64,000 nucleotides of DNA from GCA-2746795 sp964643965 (GCA_964643965.1 CAZXVH010000004.1:36486-100485), one strand, 5' to 3'; shown: positions 52,170-60,923, numbered from the stretch's first letter. Notes: generated by a model not told the origin, from the letters alone. Translations and numbers: made by a program.

Positions 52170-54221
52170 ATGAAACGAAGAGGCATTTTATTGGTATTGT
52201 TGGTTGGATTCATCGGGTTGATGATAAACAAAGTGAGCGCTCAGGAACATCGTGCCCTGAGCTTGTCGAAGGAGCCTGCCTTGAGCTTGCCGCAGTTTGA
52301 GCCGTCTCCCTGTCCATTCCCTGGTATAGAGAGCGGCGTCGTCAATATGTCGGCCGCTGATTTGGGTTTTGAATGTGGCTACGTCACCGTCCCGGCCGAA
52401 CACGCCCAGCCCGATGGACCCACCATTCGCATTCCGGTAGCTGTGATGCGAGCAACGGGGCCAAATCCGCAGCCCGATCCCCTGTTTTTGGTGCAGGGCG
52501 GCCCTGGCGGTGACGCCTTTGAACTGTTCAGCTTCTACCTGCCCCAATCGCCGCTGCGCCAGGAGCGCGACCTGGTGGTCATCAACCAACGCGGCACGAT
52601 TTACGCCGAGCCAGACCTGCGCTGCTCCGAAATTAGCGACGGCATGGGCGAAGTCCTGGGGCTGTCCCTGGAAGCAGGCACGGTCCGTTACAATGAACTG
52701 CTGCAAGCCTGTTACCAGCGGTTGACCAGCGAAGGCGTCAACCTCTCCGCCTTTGACAGTGTGGAAAACGCCGCCGACATGGAAGCGGTGCGCCTGGCCC
52801 TGGGCTACGACGACATCAATTTCTACGGCGTCTCTTACGGTACGCTCCTGGGCTTGCACCTCATGCGCGACTATCCCGACCATTTGCGCAGCGTCATTTT
52901 AGATGGCGTGGTACCGACCAGTTCCAATTTTATTGCCAGCCTGCCGCAGAACGAAAACCGCGTCTACACAGAACTGTTTAACGCTTGCGCCGCTGACGCC
53001 GCCTGCGCCGCCGCTTACCCTGACCTGGAAAGCCGCTACCAAACAGTGGTGGATCAGCTAAACGTTCAGCCGCTTACCTTGAGCCTGACGGATCCAGACA
53101 GCGGCGTGGAAACGGCCGCACTGTTGGATGGCGTGACGTTTGTGGATGTGATGTACCAGACGTTGTATTTGCCGGAAGCGTATGCCATGTTCCCCAAGCT
53201 GGTGGCCAATGCCGAGGTGGGCGATTTTGCCTTTTTGCAGCAGCTGTGGGCGCTGTTTACGTTTGATCGCAGCAGCAGTTATGGCATGTATTATTCGGTG
53301 GTGTGCGCCGAGGATGGCGATTTTGAGGTCCCTCTAATAGGCTCCGGGAGCGATGCCATTTATCCGCCGTTCATCGCCGATAAACTGGTCGATGAGATGC
53401 AGAGCTACCTGGACGCCTGTGAATTGTGGCCGGTGACGCAGCTGCCTGATTTTGTCGATGAGCCGGTGGTCAGTGACCTGCCGGTGCTGCTGATGTCTGG
53501 CCGCTTTGATCCCATCACGCCGCCTGAATTTGCCGAGGAAGCGGCGCAAACTTTGCCCAACAGCAGCCATGTCGTGCATCCCTGGGCCAGCCACAGCATC
53601 GCCTTCAATGACGACTGCGTAAACGGTATCATGGCGGCGTTTCTGGCAGCTCCCGGCCAGCCGGTGGACGACGCCTGCCTGGTCGCCAAACAACCGGCTG
53701 ATTTTGTGCCGGCCGATGCCATTTCTGTGCCGATGTTGGCTAAACTGGCGCAGTTGGATGGCGGTTTGATGCTCCAAATTGGCCTGTCGGCTTTGCTGCT
53801 GCTGGCGATTTTGTTCGCCATCCCGGTCTGGTTTGTGACCTGGATCGTGCGGTCTGGCAGAAGCGATGAGCCGTTATCCAGCCAGCAAAAATGGCTGCGC
53901 TGGACGGGGCGACTGTTGGTGATTGCTTATGGCTTGATTGGGATGATGTATGCGGCGGCGTTAACGGCCGTTCTCTTCATCCCGCTGCTTGATATGACGC
54001 CAATGGCTTCGATGCTGTCTGTGCCTGGCGCTACCTGGCCGATTTTTGCGGCCGGCTGGCTGCTGGTTTTGTTGGCGCTGGGGATGGGGGGAACGGCCGT
54101 TTTCTATTGGCGGCAGAATTGGTCCAAGTGGGACAAGCTGTACTACTCGTTCCTGACGCTGTGCGCCGTGGGTTATGTGATGGTGCTGGGCGTGAATGGG
54201 CTGCTGACGGTCATTTTCTGA
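52170..54221 (+). CDS. Alpha/beta hydrolase (S33 peptidase-like) with C-terminal membrane helices
   Basis: 683 residues. A signal peptide (about 1-25) is followed by a hydrolase domain with oxyanion region FLVQGGPGGDAF, nucleophile Ser222 in YGVSYGTLLG, an Asp in SGRFDPITPPEFA and a His in HPWASHSIAF. It resembles tripeptidyl/prolyl aminopeptidase family proteins. The last 150 residues contain about four membrane helices, unusual for the family. Residues about 29-42 (ALSLSKEPALSLP) derive from dispersed repeats. The start is ATG 52170 with GGATGG upstream. Confidence 0.85.
   Translation: MKRRGILLVLLVGFIGLMINKVSAQEHRALSLSKEPALSLPQFEPSPCPFPGIESGVVNMSAADLGFECGYVTVPAEHAQPDGPTIRIPVAVMRATGPNPQPDPLFLVQGGPGGDAFELFSFYLPQSPLRQERDLVVINQRGTIYAEPDLRCSEISDGMGEVLGLSLEAGTVRYNELLQACYQRLTSEGVNLSAFDSVENAADMEAVRLALGYDDINFYGVSYGTLLGLHLMRDYPDHLRSVILDGVVPTSSNFIASLPQNENRVYTELFNACAADAACAAAYPDLESRYQTVVDQLNVQPLTLSLTDPDSGVETAALLDGVTFVDVMYQTLYLPEAYAMFPKLVANAEVGDFAFLQQLWALFTFDRSSSYGMYYSVVCAEDGDFEVPLIGSGSDAIYPPFIADKLVDEMQSYLDACELWPVTQLPDFVDEPVVSDLPVLLMSGRFDPITPPEFAEEAAQTLPNSSHVVHPWASHSIAFNDDCVNGIMAAFLAAPGQPVDDACLVAKQPADFVPADAISVPMLAKLAQLDGGLMLQIGLSALLLLAILFAIPVWFVTWIVRSGRSDEPLSSQQKWLRWTGRLLVIAYGLIGMMYAAALTAVLFIPLLDMTPMASMLSVPGATWPIFAAGWLLVLLALGMGGTAVFYWRQNWSKWDKLYYSFLTLCAVGYVMVLGVNGLLTVIF
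52256..52295 (+). repeat. Dispersed repeat inside the hydrolase gene
   Basis: CCTGAGCTTGTCGAAGG (52256-52272) and CCTTGAGCTTGCCGCAG (52279-52295), the same family as 38766-38803 and 41692-41764. They lie just after the signal peptide and keep frame. Confidence 0.8.
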
Positions 54222-54225
54222 GGGC

Positions 54226-54259
54226 AGACGTTCAACTTTTCTAAAAAAGTTGAACGTCT
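54226..54259. terminator. Hairpin after the hydrolase gene
   Basis: AGACGTTCAACTTTT (54226-54240) pairs with AAAAGTTGAACGTCT (54245-54259). The stem is 15 bp, followed by TGACTTTT. Same family as 10277-10309 and 41533-41565. Confidence 0.75.
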
Positions 54260-54386
54260 TGACTTTTACTCTGTTCGTTACGTAACGGCCGTTCTCCCCA
54301 CATATCCCCAACAATCCCAATTCATTTTGATGCACTGTTCTTATGATAAAATATCTATACCATGAAAAAAGAAGAGGTGGCTCTTT

Positions 54387-54611
54387 ATGAAGGCTAAAGA
54401 TTTAGACAAGTTATTTGATAGCGGTGAGGTAGATATTACCCCTTATCTGGAATTAGCTCAGGGGCAGCGTCCCGACCAGGAATAGAAAAGAGTCAACGTC
54501 GATTTTCCTATCTGGATGCTGCGCGACATTGATCGCACTGCTAAAAGATTAGGCGTTCCCCGGCAATCTCTCATCAAAGTGTGGCTTGTTGAACGACTGG
54601 CTCAACAATAA
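54387..54611 (+). pseudogene. CopG/BrnA-like antitoxin with an amber stop
   Basis: The frame runs 32 residues (MKAKDLDKLFDSGEVDITPY...RPDQE), meets TAG at 54483-54485, then continues for 41 residues (KRVNVDFPIWMLRDIDRTAK, RLGVPRQSLIKVWL) to TAA at 54609. Together they match a complete CopG-type antitoxin, whose usual residue here is Gln (CAG). One base change explains the break. A GAGGTGG ribosome site remains. No toxin gene lies next to it, so it is an orphan relic. Confidence 0.75.
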
Positions 54612-54650
54612 TTAACGATTGACGATTTTTGATTAACGATTGACGATAAC
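54612..54650. repeat. Direct repeat ATTAACGATTGACGAT
   Basis: The 16-bp ATTAACGATTGACGAT appears twice in tandem, separated by TTTTG, followed by AACGGCCGTT. Nothing else is seen between here and 54715. Confidence 0.7.
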
Positions 54651-54715
54651 GGCCGTTTTGCACCCCCACCACTCCACTAGACGATTTTCCCTCTCGCTCT
54701 TGCTCCGACCTCTTG

Positions 54716-55948
54716 CTAAAGCGCGTGTAACGCCTCAACCGGCTCCATCCTGGCGGCATACCAGGCCGGATAAAGCGATACCAAAGAGACGATGACTAAT
54801 AGCATAATCGTCAGGATTATGAAATCGTCAAAGGCAAAACCCCCGTAAATAGTTGTACCCAGGGTAAAGCCCTCCACCATCGCTATGGTTTCTGCTGGAT
54901 AGGAAATACCGACATAGGTCATATACGCCACCAACCCTAAGCCCAATATCCAGCCAAAAATAATACCCAAGATGGCTAACAGCACCCCTTCAATCACAAA
55001 TAACAGCGTAATTTGACGCTGATTCATGCCCAAAGATCCCAAAATGCCAATCTCACGGGCGCGGGCAAACACCGACATGAGCAGCGTATTGGCAATCAGC
55101 ACCGCCACCGCTAGAAAAACAATCGCGTACAGCACATAATAGAAAATCATGCCCATCTCCACACTTTCCGTGATAAGGCTGTTTAACTCGCGCCAGGTGT
55201 AAGCTTGAGTCTGGGGCGTGGCCAAAGCGGCGGCCACCGCCTCAGCCTTTTCGCCATCATTGAGCATGAGGATGAGCGAACTAAAGCGGTTGCCCACGCC
55301 GCTGTAGGCTTGGGCTTGCGCCAACGGCAAAATAACGCGGTGTTGGTCGATGCTAGGAAAACCGGTATCGACCAGGCCGACGACGGTAAAGGTATCTTCC
55401 TGCCCCTGCCCGTTGGCATTGCTGGCGGCCAGGCTCACGCGCTGCCCCACGCTGATTTCCATCTCATCCGCCAACATTTTGCCCACCAGGATTTCGCCCC
55501 GCGCCTCATTTTGCAAATAGTTGCCGGCCACCACGCCCTCGCGGATCGGTTGGTGGAAGGCAGCTTCGGTGTCAATGCCCACAATCTGAATGCCCACAGA
55601 TTCGCGAGGGGTGCTGAGTAAGCCTCCGCTCCACAAAACAGGCGTGGCGGAGACCACTTCCGGCAGCGCTTCGGCCCGGGCCGCCCACGCTTCCCCATCT
55701 CGGAGTAAATCTTGAGACAATAGGCTGGCTTTATCAACTTCGTAGTGGGCATTGCGTATTTGCAGATGGCCGGTGCTGATGCGGATGCCATCGGCCACCA
55801 TCGTTTTGACCATGCCATCTATCAGACTGGCCATGGCAAACACAACCATCAGCCCCAGGGCAACGGCCAGGGCGGTTAAGGTGGTACGACGGCCGTTTCT
55901 GACTAAGTTCCGGTAAGCAATGACAAAGAATTTTTTGAGCGCCATCAT
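54716..55948 (-). CDS. FtsX/LolE-type ABC transporter permease
   Basis: 410 residues. An N-terminal membrane helix (TTLTALAVALGLMVVFAMAS), a periplasmic MacB-PCD-like domain, then three C-terminal helices with AREIGILGSLGMNQRQITLL, the FtsX-domain signature. It is related to LolC/LolE/MacB permeases, which move lipids, lipoproteins or drugs. Start ATG 55948 or 55945, after AAGGAGAAC. It forms an operon with the next upstream permease (13-bp gap). No ATPase gene is adjacent. Confidence 0.88.
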   Translation of the reverse strand: MMALKKFFVIAYRNLVRNGRRTTLTALAVALGLMVVFAMASLIDGMVKTMVADGIRISTGHLQIRNAHYEVDKASLLSQDLLRDGEAWAARAEALPEVVSATPVLWSGGLLSTPRESVGIQIVGIDTEAAFHQPIREGVVAGNYLQNEARGEILVGKMLADEMEISVGQRVSLAASNANGQGQEDTFTVVGLVDTGFPSIDQHRVILPLAQAQAYSGVGNRFSSLILMLNDGEKAEAVAAALATPQTQAYTWRELNSLITESVEMGMIFYYVLYAIVFLAVAVLIANTLLMSVFARAREIGILGSLGMNQRQITLLFVIEGVLLAILGIIFGWILGLGLVAYMTYVGISYPAETIAMVEGFTLGTTIYGGFAFDDFIILTIMLLVIVSLVSLYPAWYAARMEPVEALHAL

Positions 55949-55961
55949 GTTCTCCTTGGGC

Positions 55962-57203
55962 TTAGACGTAATGCAGTGATTCTGCCGGTTCTCGTCTGGC
56001 GGCCTGCCAGGCAGGAATGAACGAGGCAATCGCGCCCACCGCCACCGCCGCCAGGCCATAAGCCACAATCACAGAGAAAGAGATAGCCGGATACAATACC
56101 GTCCCCATCAAAGCATAAATTTCACCCGCGTCCTCAACTTGTTCGATGATAGACGAAAAATCTATGCCCGTTTGACCCAACCACTGCACCAACAACCAGC
56201 TAAAGATGCAGCCAATCACCGCCCCAATAAGGCCAATGAAAGAGCCTTCCAGGACGAAGAGCGCCATGATCTGTCGCCCCTTCATGCCCATGGCCGCCAG
56301 GACGCCCATTTCCCGGGTGCGTTCAAAGACGGCCATCAGCATCAGATTGAGGATGCCAATGCCGCCCATCAACAGCAAAATGCCGCCAAACAAAATGCCA
56401 AATACACGATCCGTGGCCAGGGCGTCGGCAAACTCAGGGCGCAGGGTGTAGATGGAATCTACTTCGTGGTTGGGGAATTGGGGGGCGATGGCCTCGATTA
56501 GCGCATCTTCCTGCCCAATCTCTTCCAGGATGACGGCCACCTCCGTCACTTCGCCGCGCAGGTTATAGAGGGTTTGAGCGGTGGGCAGGTTCATGAACAC
56601 CAAACCCTTTTCAGCGTCGCCCAGCCCCAAGTCAAAAATACCGACAATGGTCATAGTGCGTTGGCGCATGGATTCATCTTTGCGCCGTCCCAGCAGGGAA
56701 ACGCGGTCGCCGACGGTGACGTTTAAGTGATCCGCCAATGCCTGACCAATAACGATATTGTCGCCATCTTCTGGCAGTAAAAAGCGCCCCGCCACCAAAT
56801 TTTCTGCTGCCAGACTAATAGGCGCTTCGATGGCTGGCTCGATGGCGGTGATGTTGACGGCGTTGGAGGCATCCCGGTTGCTGATCAAGCCGGCGGTGTT
56901 GATGCGTTGGGAGACGGCGAGTACGTTTGGCTGGCTGTTGATGGCGGCGATGACAGCTTCGACATCGGCCACGGGCAGCATGGGCAGCCGGGTGGAGATG
57001 TCGCGGTAGCCCGGTGCGTGTATCAGCACGTTGCCACCGTATAGGCGCACGGTGTTGCCGTAGATGGATTGATCCATGCCGTCCATAAATGCCTGGAAAA
57101 AGATGAGCAAAATCATACTCAGCACAATGGCAACGGAGGCGATGAGGGAACGTCGCCAATTGCGCCACATGTTACGCCACGCCATTTTTATGTATTTGAA
57201 CAT
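55962..57203 (-). CDS. FtsX/LolC-type ABC transporter permease
   Basis: 413 residues. A membrane helix near residues 21-43 (SVAIVLSMILLIFFQAFMDG), a large extracytoplasmic domain, and C-terminal helices with TREMGVLAAMGMKGRQIMAL. It is paralogous to the following gene; the two probably form a heterodimeric permease. Start ATG 57203 (MFKYIKMAWRN) after GGAGGGG; 82 upstream in-frame residues are not used. The partner ATPase must lie elsewhere. Confidence 0.88.
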   Translation of the reverse strand: MFKYIKMAWRNMWRNWRRSLIASVAIVLSMILLIFFQAFMDGMDQSIYGNTVRLYGGNVLIHAPGYRDISTRLPMLPVADVEAVIAAINSQPNVLAVSQRINTAGLISNRDASNAVNITAIEPAIEAPISLAAENLVAGRFLLPEDGDNIVIGQALADHLNVTVGDRVSLLGRRKDESMRQRTMTIVGIFDLGLGDAEKGLVFMNLPTAQTLYNLRGEVTEVAVILEEIGQEDALIEAIAPQFPNHEVDSIYTLRPEFADALATDRVFGILFGGILLLMGGIGILNLMLMAVFERTREMGVLAAMGMKGRQIMALFVLEGSFIGLIGAVIGCIFSWLLVQWLGQTGIDFSSIIEQVEDAGEIYALMGTVLYPAISFSVIVAYGLAAVAVGAIASFIPAWQAARREPAESLHYV

Positions 57204-57381
57204 CGATTCCCCTCCTTTTTGACGGGGTGTGATGGAGAAGGATGGGGATGGGAGAAACGGCCGTTTCCTCCATCCCCATCCCATCTTTTTGCTGCCTACT
57301 TGATTGTTAATCAGCGCAAAGGATTGTAAATGAATAGCCGTTTTCTGCCACAATTGACAAAATTCAAGATGTAGATGCATG

Positions 57382-57534
57382 ATGCAGACATCTATTATGG
57401 TAAACAGAAGTTTCACCGAGGATGATCCTATTTGGGATCTGGTGGGCATGATAGAAAGTGGTATTACCGATGGTTGAGTTAATCATGACAAATACATTCT
57501 CAAGGGATATGGTATACTATTCTCAGTGAATTAG
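57382..57534 (+). pseudogene. Small antitoxin-like gene with an in-frame TGA
   Basis: The frame MQTSIMVNRSFTEDDPIWDL then VGMIESGITDG meets TGA at 57475-57477 and continues VNHDKYILKGYGILFSVN to TAG. The whole resembles short proteins with DDP-(I/L)-W-D-(I/L)-VG and a VNHDKYL tail that often sit beside PIN toxins. Ser (TCA) at the stop site would restore it. A UPF0175/PIN pair follows. The rest of 57204-57561 shows only repeat sequence and one AACGGCCGTT. Confidence 0.55.
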
Positions 57535-57561
57535 CTTTATAGAGTTGAGAGGATTTGACTC

Positions 57562-57888
57562 ATGATATGGTCTGAAAATTGGACGTTTGACCAGTTAGCC
57601 AAATTACAAAAACAGCAGCCTAAATTGGTTGATGATGCATTGCAGAAAATGATAGAAGGTACGCCAGATTTAGCATGGTCATTGGTTATCAGTGCGTATC
57701 TGGATGAAGAAATTAATTTGGGTAAAGCGGCTGAAATGTTGGATATTCATGAATTGGAATTACGTGATCGTTTCATTGAGTTAGGTATTCCATTGCGAAT
57801 AGGCTCAGTAGATAAGGTTGAGGCGAGAGCTGAAGCACAGGCGTTGGATTTCTGGTTTTCCCAAGAAGATAATGCGCGTCGCTCATGA
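57562..57888 (+). CDS. UPF0175 family protein, probable antitoxin
   Basis: 108 residues. ISAYLDEEINLGKAAEMLDI followed by LELRDRFIELGIPLRIG is the UPF0175 pattern, a small helix-turn-helix protein paired with PIN-like toxins. Its stop overlaps the PIN start by 4 bp (ATGA), as usual for such modules. It is probably intact although its toxin is truncated. Confidence 0.82.
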   Translation: MIWSENWTFDQLAKLQKQQPKLVDDALQKMIEGTPDLAWSLVISAYLDEEINLGKAAEMLDIHELELRDRFIELGIPLRIGSVDKVEARAEAQALDFWFSQEDNARRS

Positions 57889-58181
57889 TCCTGCTTGACA
57901 ATACAATTCTTTCCAACTTTGCTTTGGTAGGACGTATTGACTTGTTGCCTAAAGCTTTGGGGGTCAACGTGGCAACGACGCCTCATGTTATGGGGGAGTT
58001 TGCTGATGGGGTTTCCAGAGGTCGTTTGCCAAAAACGAATTTCGATTGGCTTGAACTTATTATATTAGAAGCGGAAGAGGAAATACATTTACAGAAACTT
58101 TTAGCTCGGGTAAATGTTATAAAAGTTCCTTCCTCTGTTGTTCTACCCATTCACCAAGGGCGATACTTTTTTCCCAATTAG
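57885..58181 (+). pseudogene. PIN-like toxin (DUF3368 type), C-terminally truncated
   Basis: 98 residues. The N-terminus LLDNTILSNFALVGRIDLLP with the first catalytic Asp and TTPHVMGEFADGV fit DUF3368 PIN proteins, which are about 150-160 residues. The second half, with the later acidic residues (GEAEAL region), is missing. The last ~20 residues come from the 3' end of the convergent oxidoreductase gene read backwards. A deletion near 58125 is the likely cause. Probably inactive. Confidence 0.7.
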
Positions 58182-59168
58182 CTCAATCGACTGCATCAGC
58201 TTCTCGTGGGGCATACCGGCGCTAACCATCTGGAATGTCACTCTCGATATGCCGCCCAGCGCCTCGCTGTGCCGCTTGATTTTCTGGGCGACTTCTTCGG
58301 GACCACCGACCAGCAAGGCGCCTGTTGGCCCGTTTTGGGCGTCGAAGCGGGCGCGGGTGACGGGCGGCCAGCCCCGTTCTTTGCCGATTTGGGTGAAGGT
58401 TTCGGCGTAGCCCGGATAGTAGGCGGCGATGGCTTCTTCGCTGCTGTTGCCCACGAAGCCCAGCGAATGTAAGCCCACTTTCAACTGTTCCGGCGCATAA
58501 CCTGCTTGTATGCCAGCCTGCCGGTACAGGTCTATGAGCGGCCGGAAGCGGTGGGTTTCGCCGCCAATGACCGCTACCATCAGCGGCAGCCCCAGCATTC
58601 CGGCGCGAACAAAAGAGGCAGGTGTGCCGCCCACGCCCAGCCAAATGGGCAGCGGCTCTTGTAACGGCCGGGGGTAGATGGGTTGATTGTCCAGCGCCGG
58701 CCGAAATTGCCCTGACCAGTTGACGACTTCGTTTTCGCGGATTTGCAGCAGGAGGTCTAGTTTCTCGGCAAACAGGGCATCATAATCTTCCAGTTTGAAG
58801 CCAAATAGGGGGAAGGATTCGGTGAAAGAGCCACGGCCGACGATGATTTCGGCGCGACCCTGGGAGATGAGATCGAGGGTGGCGAACTCTTGGAAGACCT
58901 TGACAGGATCGGCGGCGCTGAGCACGGTGACGGCGCTGGTCAGGCGAATGCGCTTCGTGCGGGCGGCGGCGGCGGCCAGGATGATGGTGGGGGCGGAATC
59001 CAGAAACTCCAGGCGAAAGTGCTGCCCGATGCCAAACACATCCAGGCCAACTTCATCGGCATAGGCCATTCTTTCGAGCAGCTGGGCTAAGGCAATGTCG
59101 CTGTGAATGGCTTTCTCTTTATCTTCGCTCAATGTGGCGGCGGCAAAACTATCTATTCCTATTTCCAT
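58143..59168 (-). CDS. LLM-class flavin-dependent oxidoreductase
   Basis: 341 residues. A luciferase-like barrel: MEIGIDSFAAATL, DVFGIGQHFRLEF, LTSAVTVLSAADPVKVFQEF, GRAEIIVGRGSF and PIWLGVGGTPASFVRAG. It uses reduced flavin to oxidise an unknown substrate. Start ATG 59168. Its 3' end overlaps the truncated PIN gene by 39 bp. It looks metabolic and unrelated to the toxin-antitoxin genes around it. Confidence 0.92.
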   Translation of the reverse strand: MEIGIDSFAAATLSEDKEKAIHSDIALAQLLERMAYADEVGLDVFGIGQHFRLEFLDSAPTIILAAAAARTKRIRLTSAVTVLSAADPVKVFQEFATLDLISQGRAEIIVGRGSFTESFPLFGFKLEDYDALFAEKLDLLLQIRENEVVNWSGQFRPALDNQPIYPRPLQEPLPIWLGVGGTPASFVRAGMLGLPLMVAVIGGETHRFRPLIDLYRQAGIQAGYAPEQLKVGLHSLGFVGNSSEEAIAAYYPGYAETFTQIGKERGWPPVTRARFDAQNGPTGALLVGGPEEVAQKIKRHSEALGGISRVTFQMVSAGMPHEKLMQSIELIGKKVSPLVNG

Positions 59169-59278
59169 AATTGAGTATTCCTTGTGATTTTAAGTTTCGT
59201 TACAAGTGGACTACCGTCTACAGCTACTTTGATTCAAAAAACGCCTCTGATTATCGTTTTCAGAAAGGGGTATCCTTG

Positions 59279-60034
59279 TTAGGTGATTCGTGCTACGGCG
59301 CCCATGCCCATCGTGGTTTTATGGCCTACGCCGCAAAATTCGGCCAGGGTTCCAAGCGCCTGCCAGGCCCGCAACTGTAACTCACTGCCTTGATGAGCTT
59401 CAAACCATACTTCGCCGACAAAGCCAGTAAAACGTTCTTGCTGGCTGATATTGACTTGCACAGTCTCGATGTTGTGGTTGGTAACAAAGACATCACGGGC
59501 ACACCACTCCAACCAATCTCCAGGTAAGACCATCATGGGTGGCGCAAAGGCTTGCCACATGTGCACGGCGCTGCCAAATACATTCCTGGGCAGGGGCAGA
59601 GGCAGATGACCTGGCCCTTGTTTGAACGATGTGGGGGAAATAAAGCGCAAGCCCAATGTTTTGGCAGGCTCTGTTAACGCCAACTGCTGCCAGTTTGGAC
59701 CAGGCGTCACCCGGCATTCACTGACGATGAATTCATGACCGCCTAGATGACACGGCCGTTCAGTTTTTCTGAACCACTCACCGGTGCGTTGGAACAAGTT
59801 AGCGGCGCGATCTGTTAAAGCAGATAAGCGGATGCCAGCTAAACAGTCATCTTCGGCATAGAGCGGGGCCAAGGTAAACGGCCGTGGCGACCCATGTTTA
59901 TGCAGCCAATCCGACTCTTGTCGATCTGTCTGACGGGTGATGTTGAAAAGCAGGCCGTGCAGACCTTTGGCGTGAATGAAACGGCCGTTTAGCGGATCGT
60001 GCAGGGGTGTGAAGAGGTAGGTGATGGTATACAT
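59279..60034 (-). CDS. cas6: CRISPR-associated endoribonuclease Cas6
   Basis: 251 residues. It is a RAMP ferredoxin-fold protein that cuts pre-crRNA. The N-terminus has DPLNGRFIHAKGLHGLLFNI and RPFTLAPLY; the C-terminus has the Gly-rich loop GVGHKTTMGMGAVAR. The catalytic His cannot be named with confidence. No CRISPR array or Cas10 gene is visible in the window, so it is either orphaned or serves an array elsewhere. A CRISPR RAMP pseudogene lies 2.4 kb away on the same strand. Confidence 0.88.
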   Translation of the reverse strand: MYTITYLFTPLHDPLNGRFIHAKGLHGLLFNITRQTDRQESDWLHKHGSPRPFTLAPLYAEDDCLAGIRLSALTDRAANLFQRTGEWFRKTERPCHLGGHEFIVSECRVTPGPNWQQLALTEPAKTLGLRFISPTSFKQGPGHLPLPLPRNVFGSAVHMWQAFAPPMMVLPGDWLEWCARDVFVTNHNIETVQVNISQQERFTGFVGEVWFEAHQGSELQLRAWQALGTLAEFCGVGHKTTMGMGAVARIT

Positions 60035-60048
60035 AACGTTTCATCACA

Positions 60049-60612
60049 TCAGGTTAATTGAAACTTAAAGGGATTTAGTAAAGGCAAACTTTTACGGGGT
60101 AGTTGTTTGTTGTTCATAAGATATTCTTTTTGTGATATTTGGGTGTCAAACGTCTTTGGCTGTTCCATCAAAAATTCGGATGGCGTCCATATCGGCAAAG
60201 ACGACTTTCCTCGAAAGTGACGTGCGTTCCATGTTACAAAACAATTTGCTTGCACCTGTTCTGCCAAATCTAAAATCAGAGCATCCATATATGGCATCTT
60301 AACCGCTTTCATACGATTTAAAGGACGAGAAAACAGGAGTTCATGCCATGCCAGATAAGTAATAGCCGTAGTGGGAGCAACAGGCCAAATAACCTCTAAT
60401 TGGTATGCATCAATAAGCCAACTCTGCCACTGATCTAACCGGTCAGGCGCTAAATTAAAAGAAAGCTTCCCCAAGAGATCCATCAAGGTATAAATCGTAA
60501 TGGCGGGTACGGCCGTTTGCACATCTTGCAAAAAACGGCTGTTTTCAGACTGGTGGGCATCGGTTTGAAAGGTAAACGCCAACAACAACACGTCTGTGTC
60601 TATGATGACCAT
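60049..60612 (-). CDS. PIN-domain toxin
   Basis: 187 residues, longer than the usual ~140. The PIN fold is seen in VIIDTDVLLLAFTF (first Asp), MPYMDALILDLAEQVQAN (acidic centre) and FVTWNARHF. A ~38-residue tail after TPSEFL is unusual. It probably cleaves RNA. The 13-bp overlap with the upstream antitoxin gene shows it is a toxin-antitoxin pair. The three expected acidic residues appear to be present, so it may be active. Confidence 0.8.
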   Translation of the reverse strand: MVIIDTDVLLLAFTFQTDAHQSENSRFLQDVQTAVPAITIYTLMDLLGKLSFNLAPDRLDQWQSWLIDAYQLEVIWPVAPTTAITYLAWHELLFSRPLNRMKAVKMPYMDALILDLAEQVQANCFVTWNARHFRGKSSLPIWTPSEFLMEQPKTFDTQISQKEYLMNNKQLPRKSLPLLNPFKFQLT

Positions 60613-60923
60613 GAACGCCCTCGCAGATCACTCATCGCTTCCTCTAAGGATTCATCGGGTTGAGTCTGCATTTCTTGCTGCACCATTGTGGCCATTTCCC
60701 GACCGAGCGCTTGCGCCTCCAGCGAGCGATCTGGAGGTGTCACATAGGGACGATCTGCGGCAGCTTCTGCTTGTAACAGTTGTTGGTATCGTTGGTAGCT
60801 GAGAATTGCCACCCGGGGTTCACCATACCGTTCCACAACGACTTCATTCTGGATGAGCGCCTGATCCATGACGCGGCCAAAATTTTGTTGGACTTCACTG
60901 GATTTAATGAGCAATGCGGGCAT
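60600..60923 (-). CDS. Phd/YefM-type antitoxin
   Basis: 107 residues. LLIKSSEVQQNFGRVMDQAL then EVVVERYGEPRVAILSYQRY is the Phd/YefM fold, which binds DNA and neutralises the toxin; the C-terminus (about 55-107) is helical and probably wraps the PIN toxin. Start ATG 60923, inside the 35-residue zinc-finger ORF. Confidence 0.87.
   Translation of the reverse strand: MPALLIKSSEVQQNFGRVMDQALIQNEVVVERYGEPRVAILSYQRYQQLLQAEAAADRPYVTPPDRSLEAQALGREMATMVQQEMQTQPDESLEEAMSDLRGRSWSS

Noticed and set aside
54483..54485. The TAG in the CopG-like gene as pyrrolysine
   Set aside because: Pyrrolysine occurs in methylamine enzymes of a few lineages; nothing here supports it. A nonsense mutation fits better.
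59171..59380. Small plus-strand open frame between the oxidoreductase and cas6
   Set aside because: It overlaps the 3' end of cas6 and has no ribosome site or recognisable domain.
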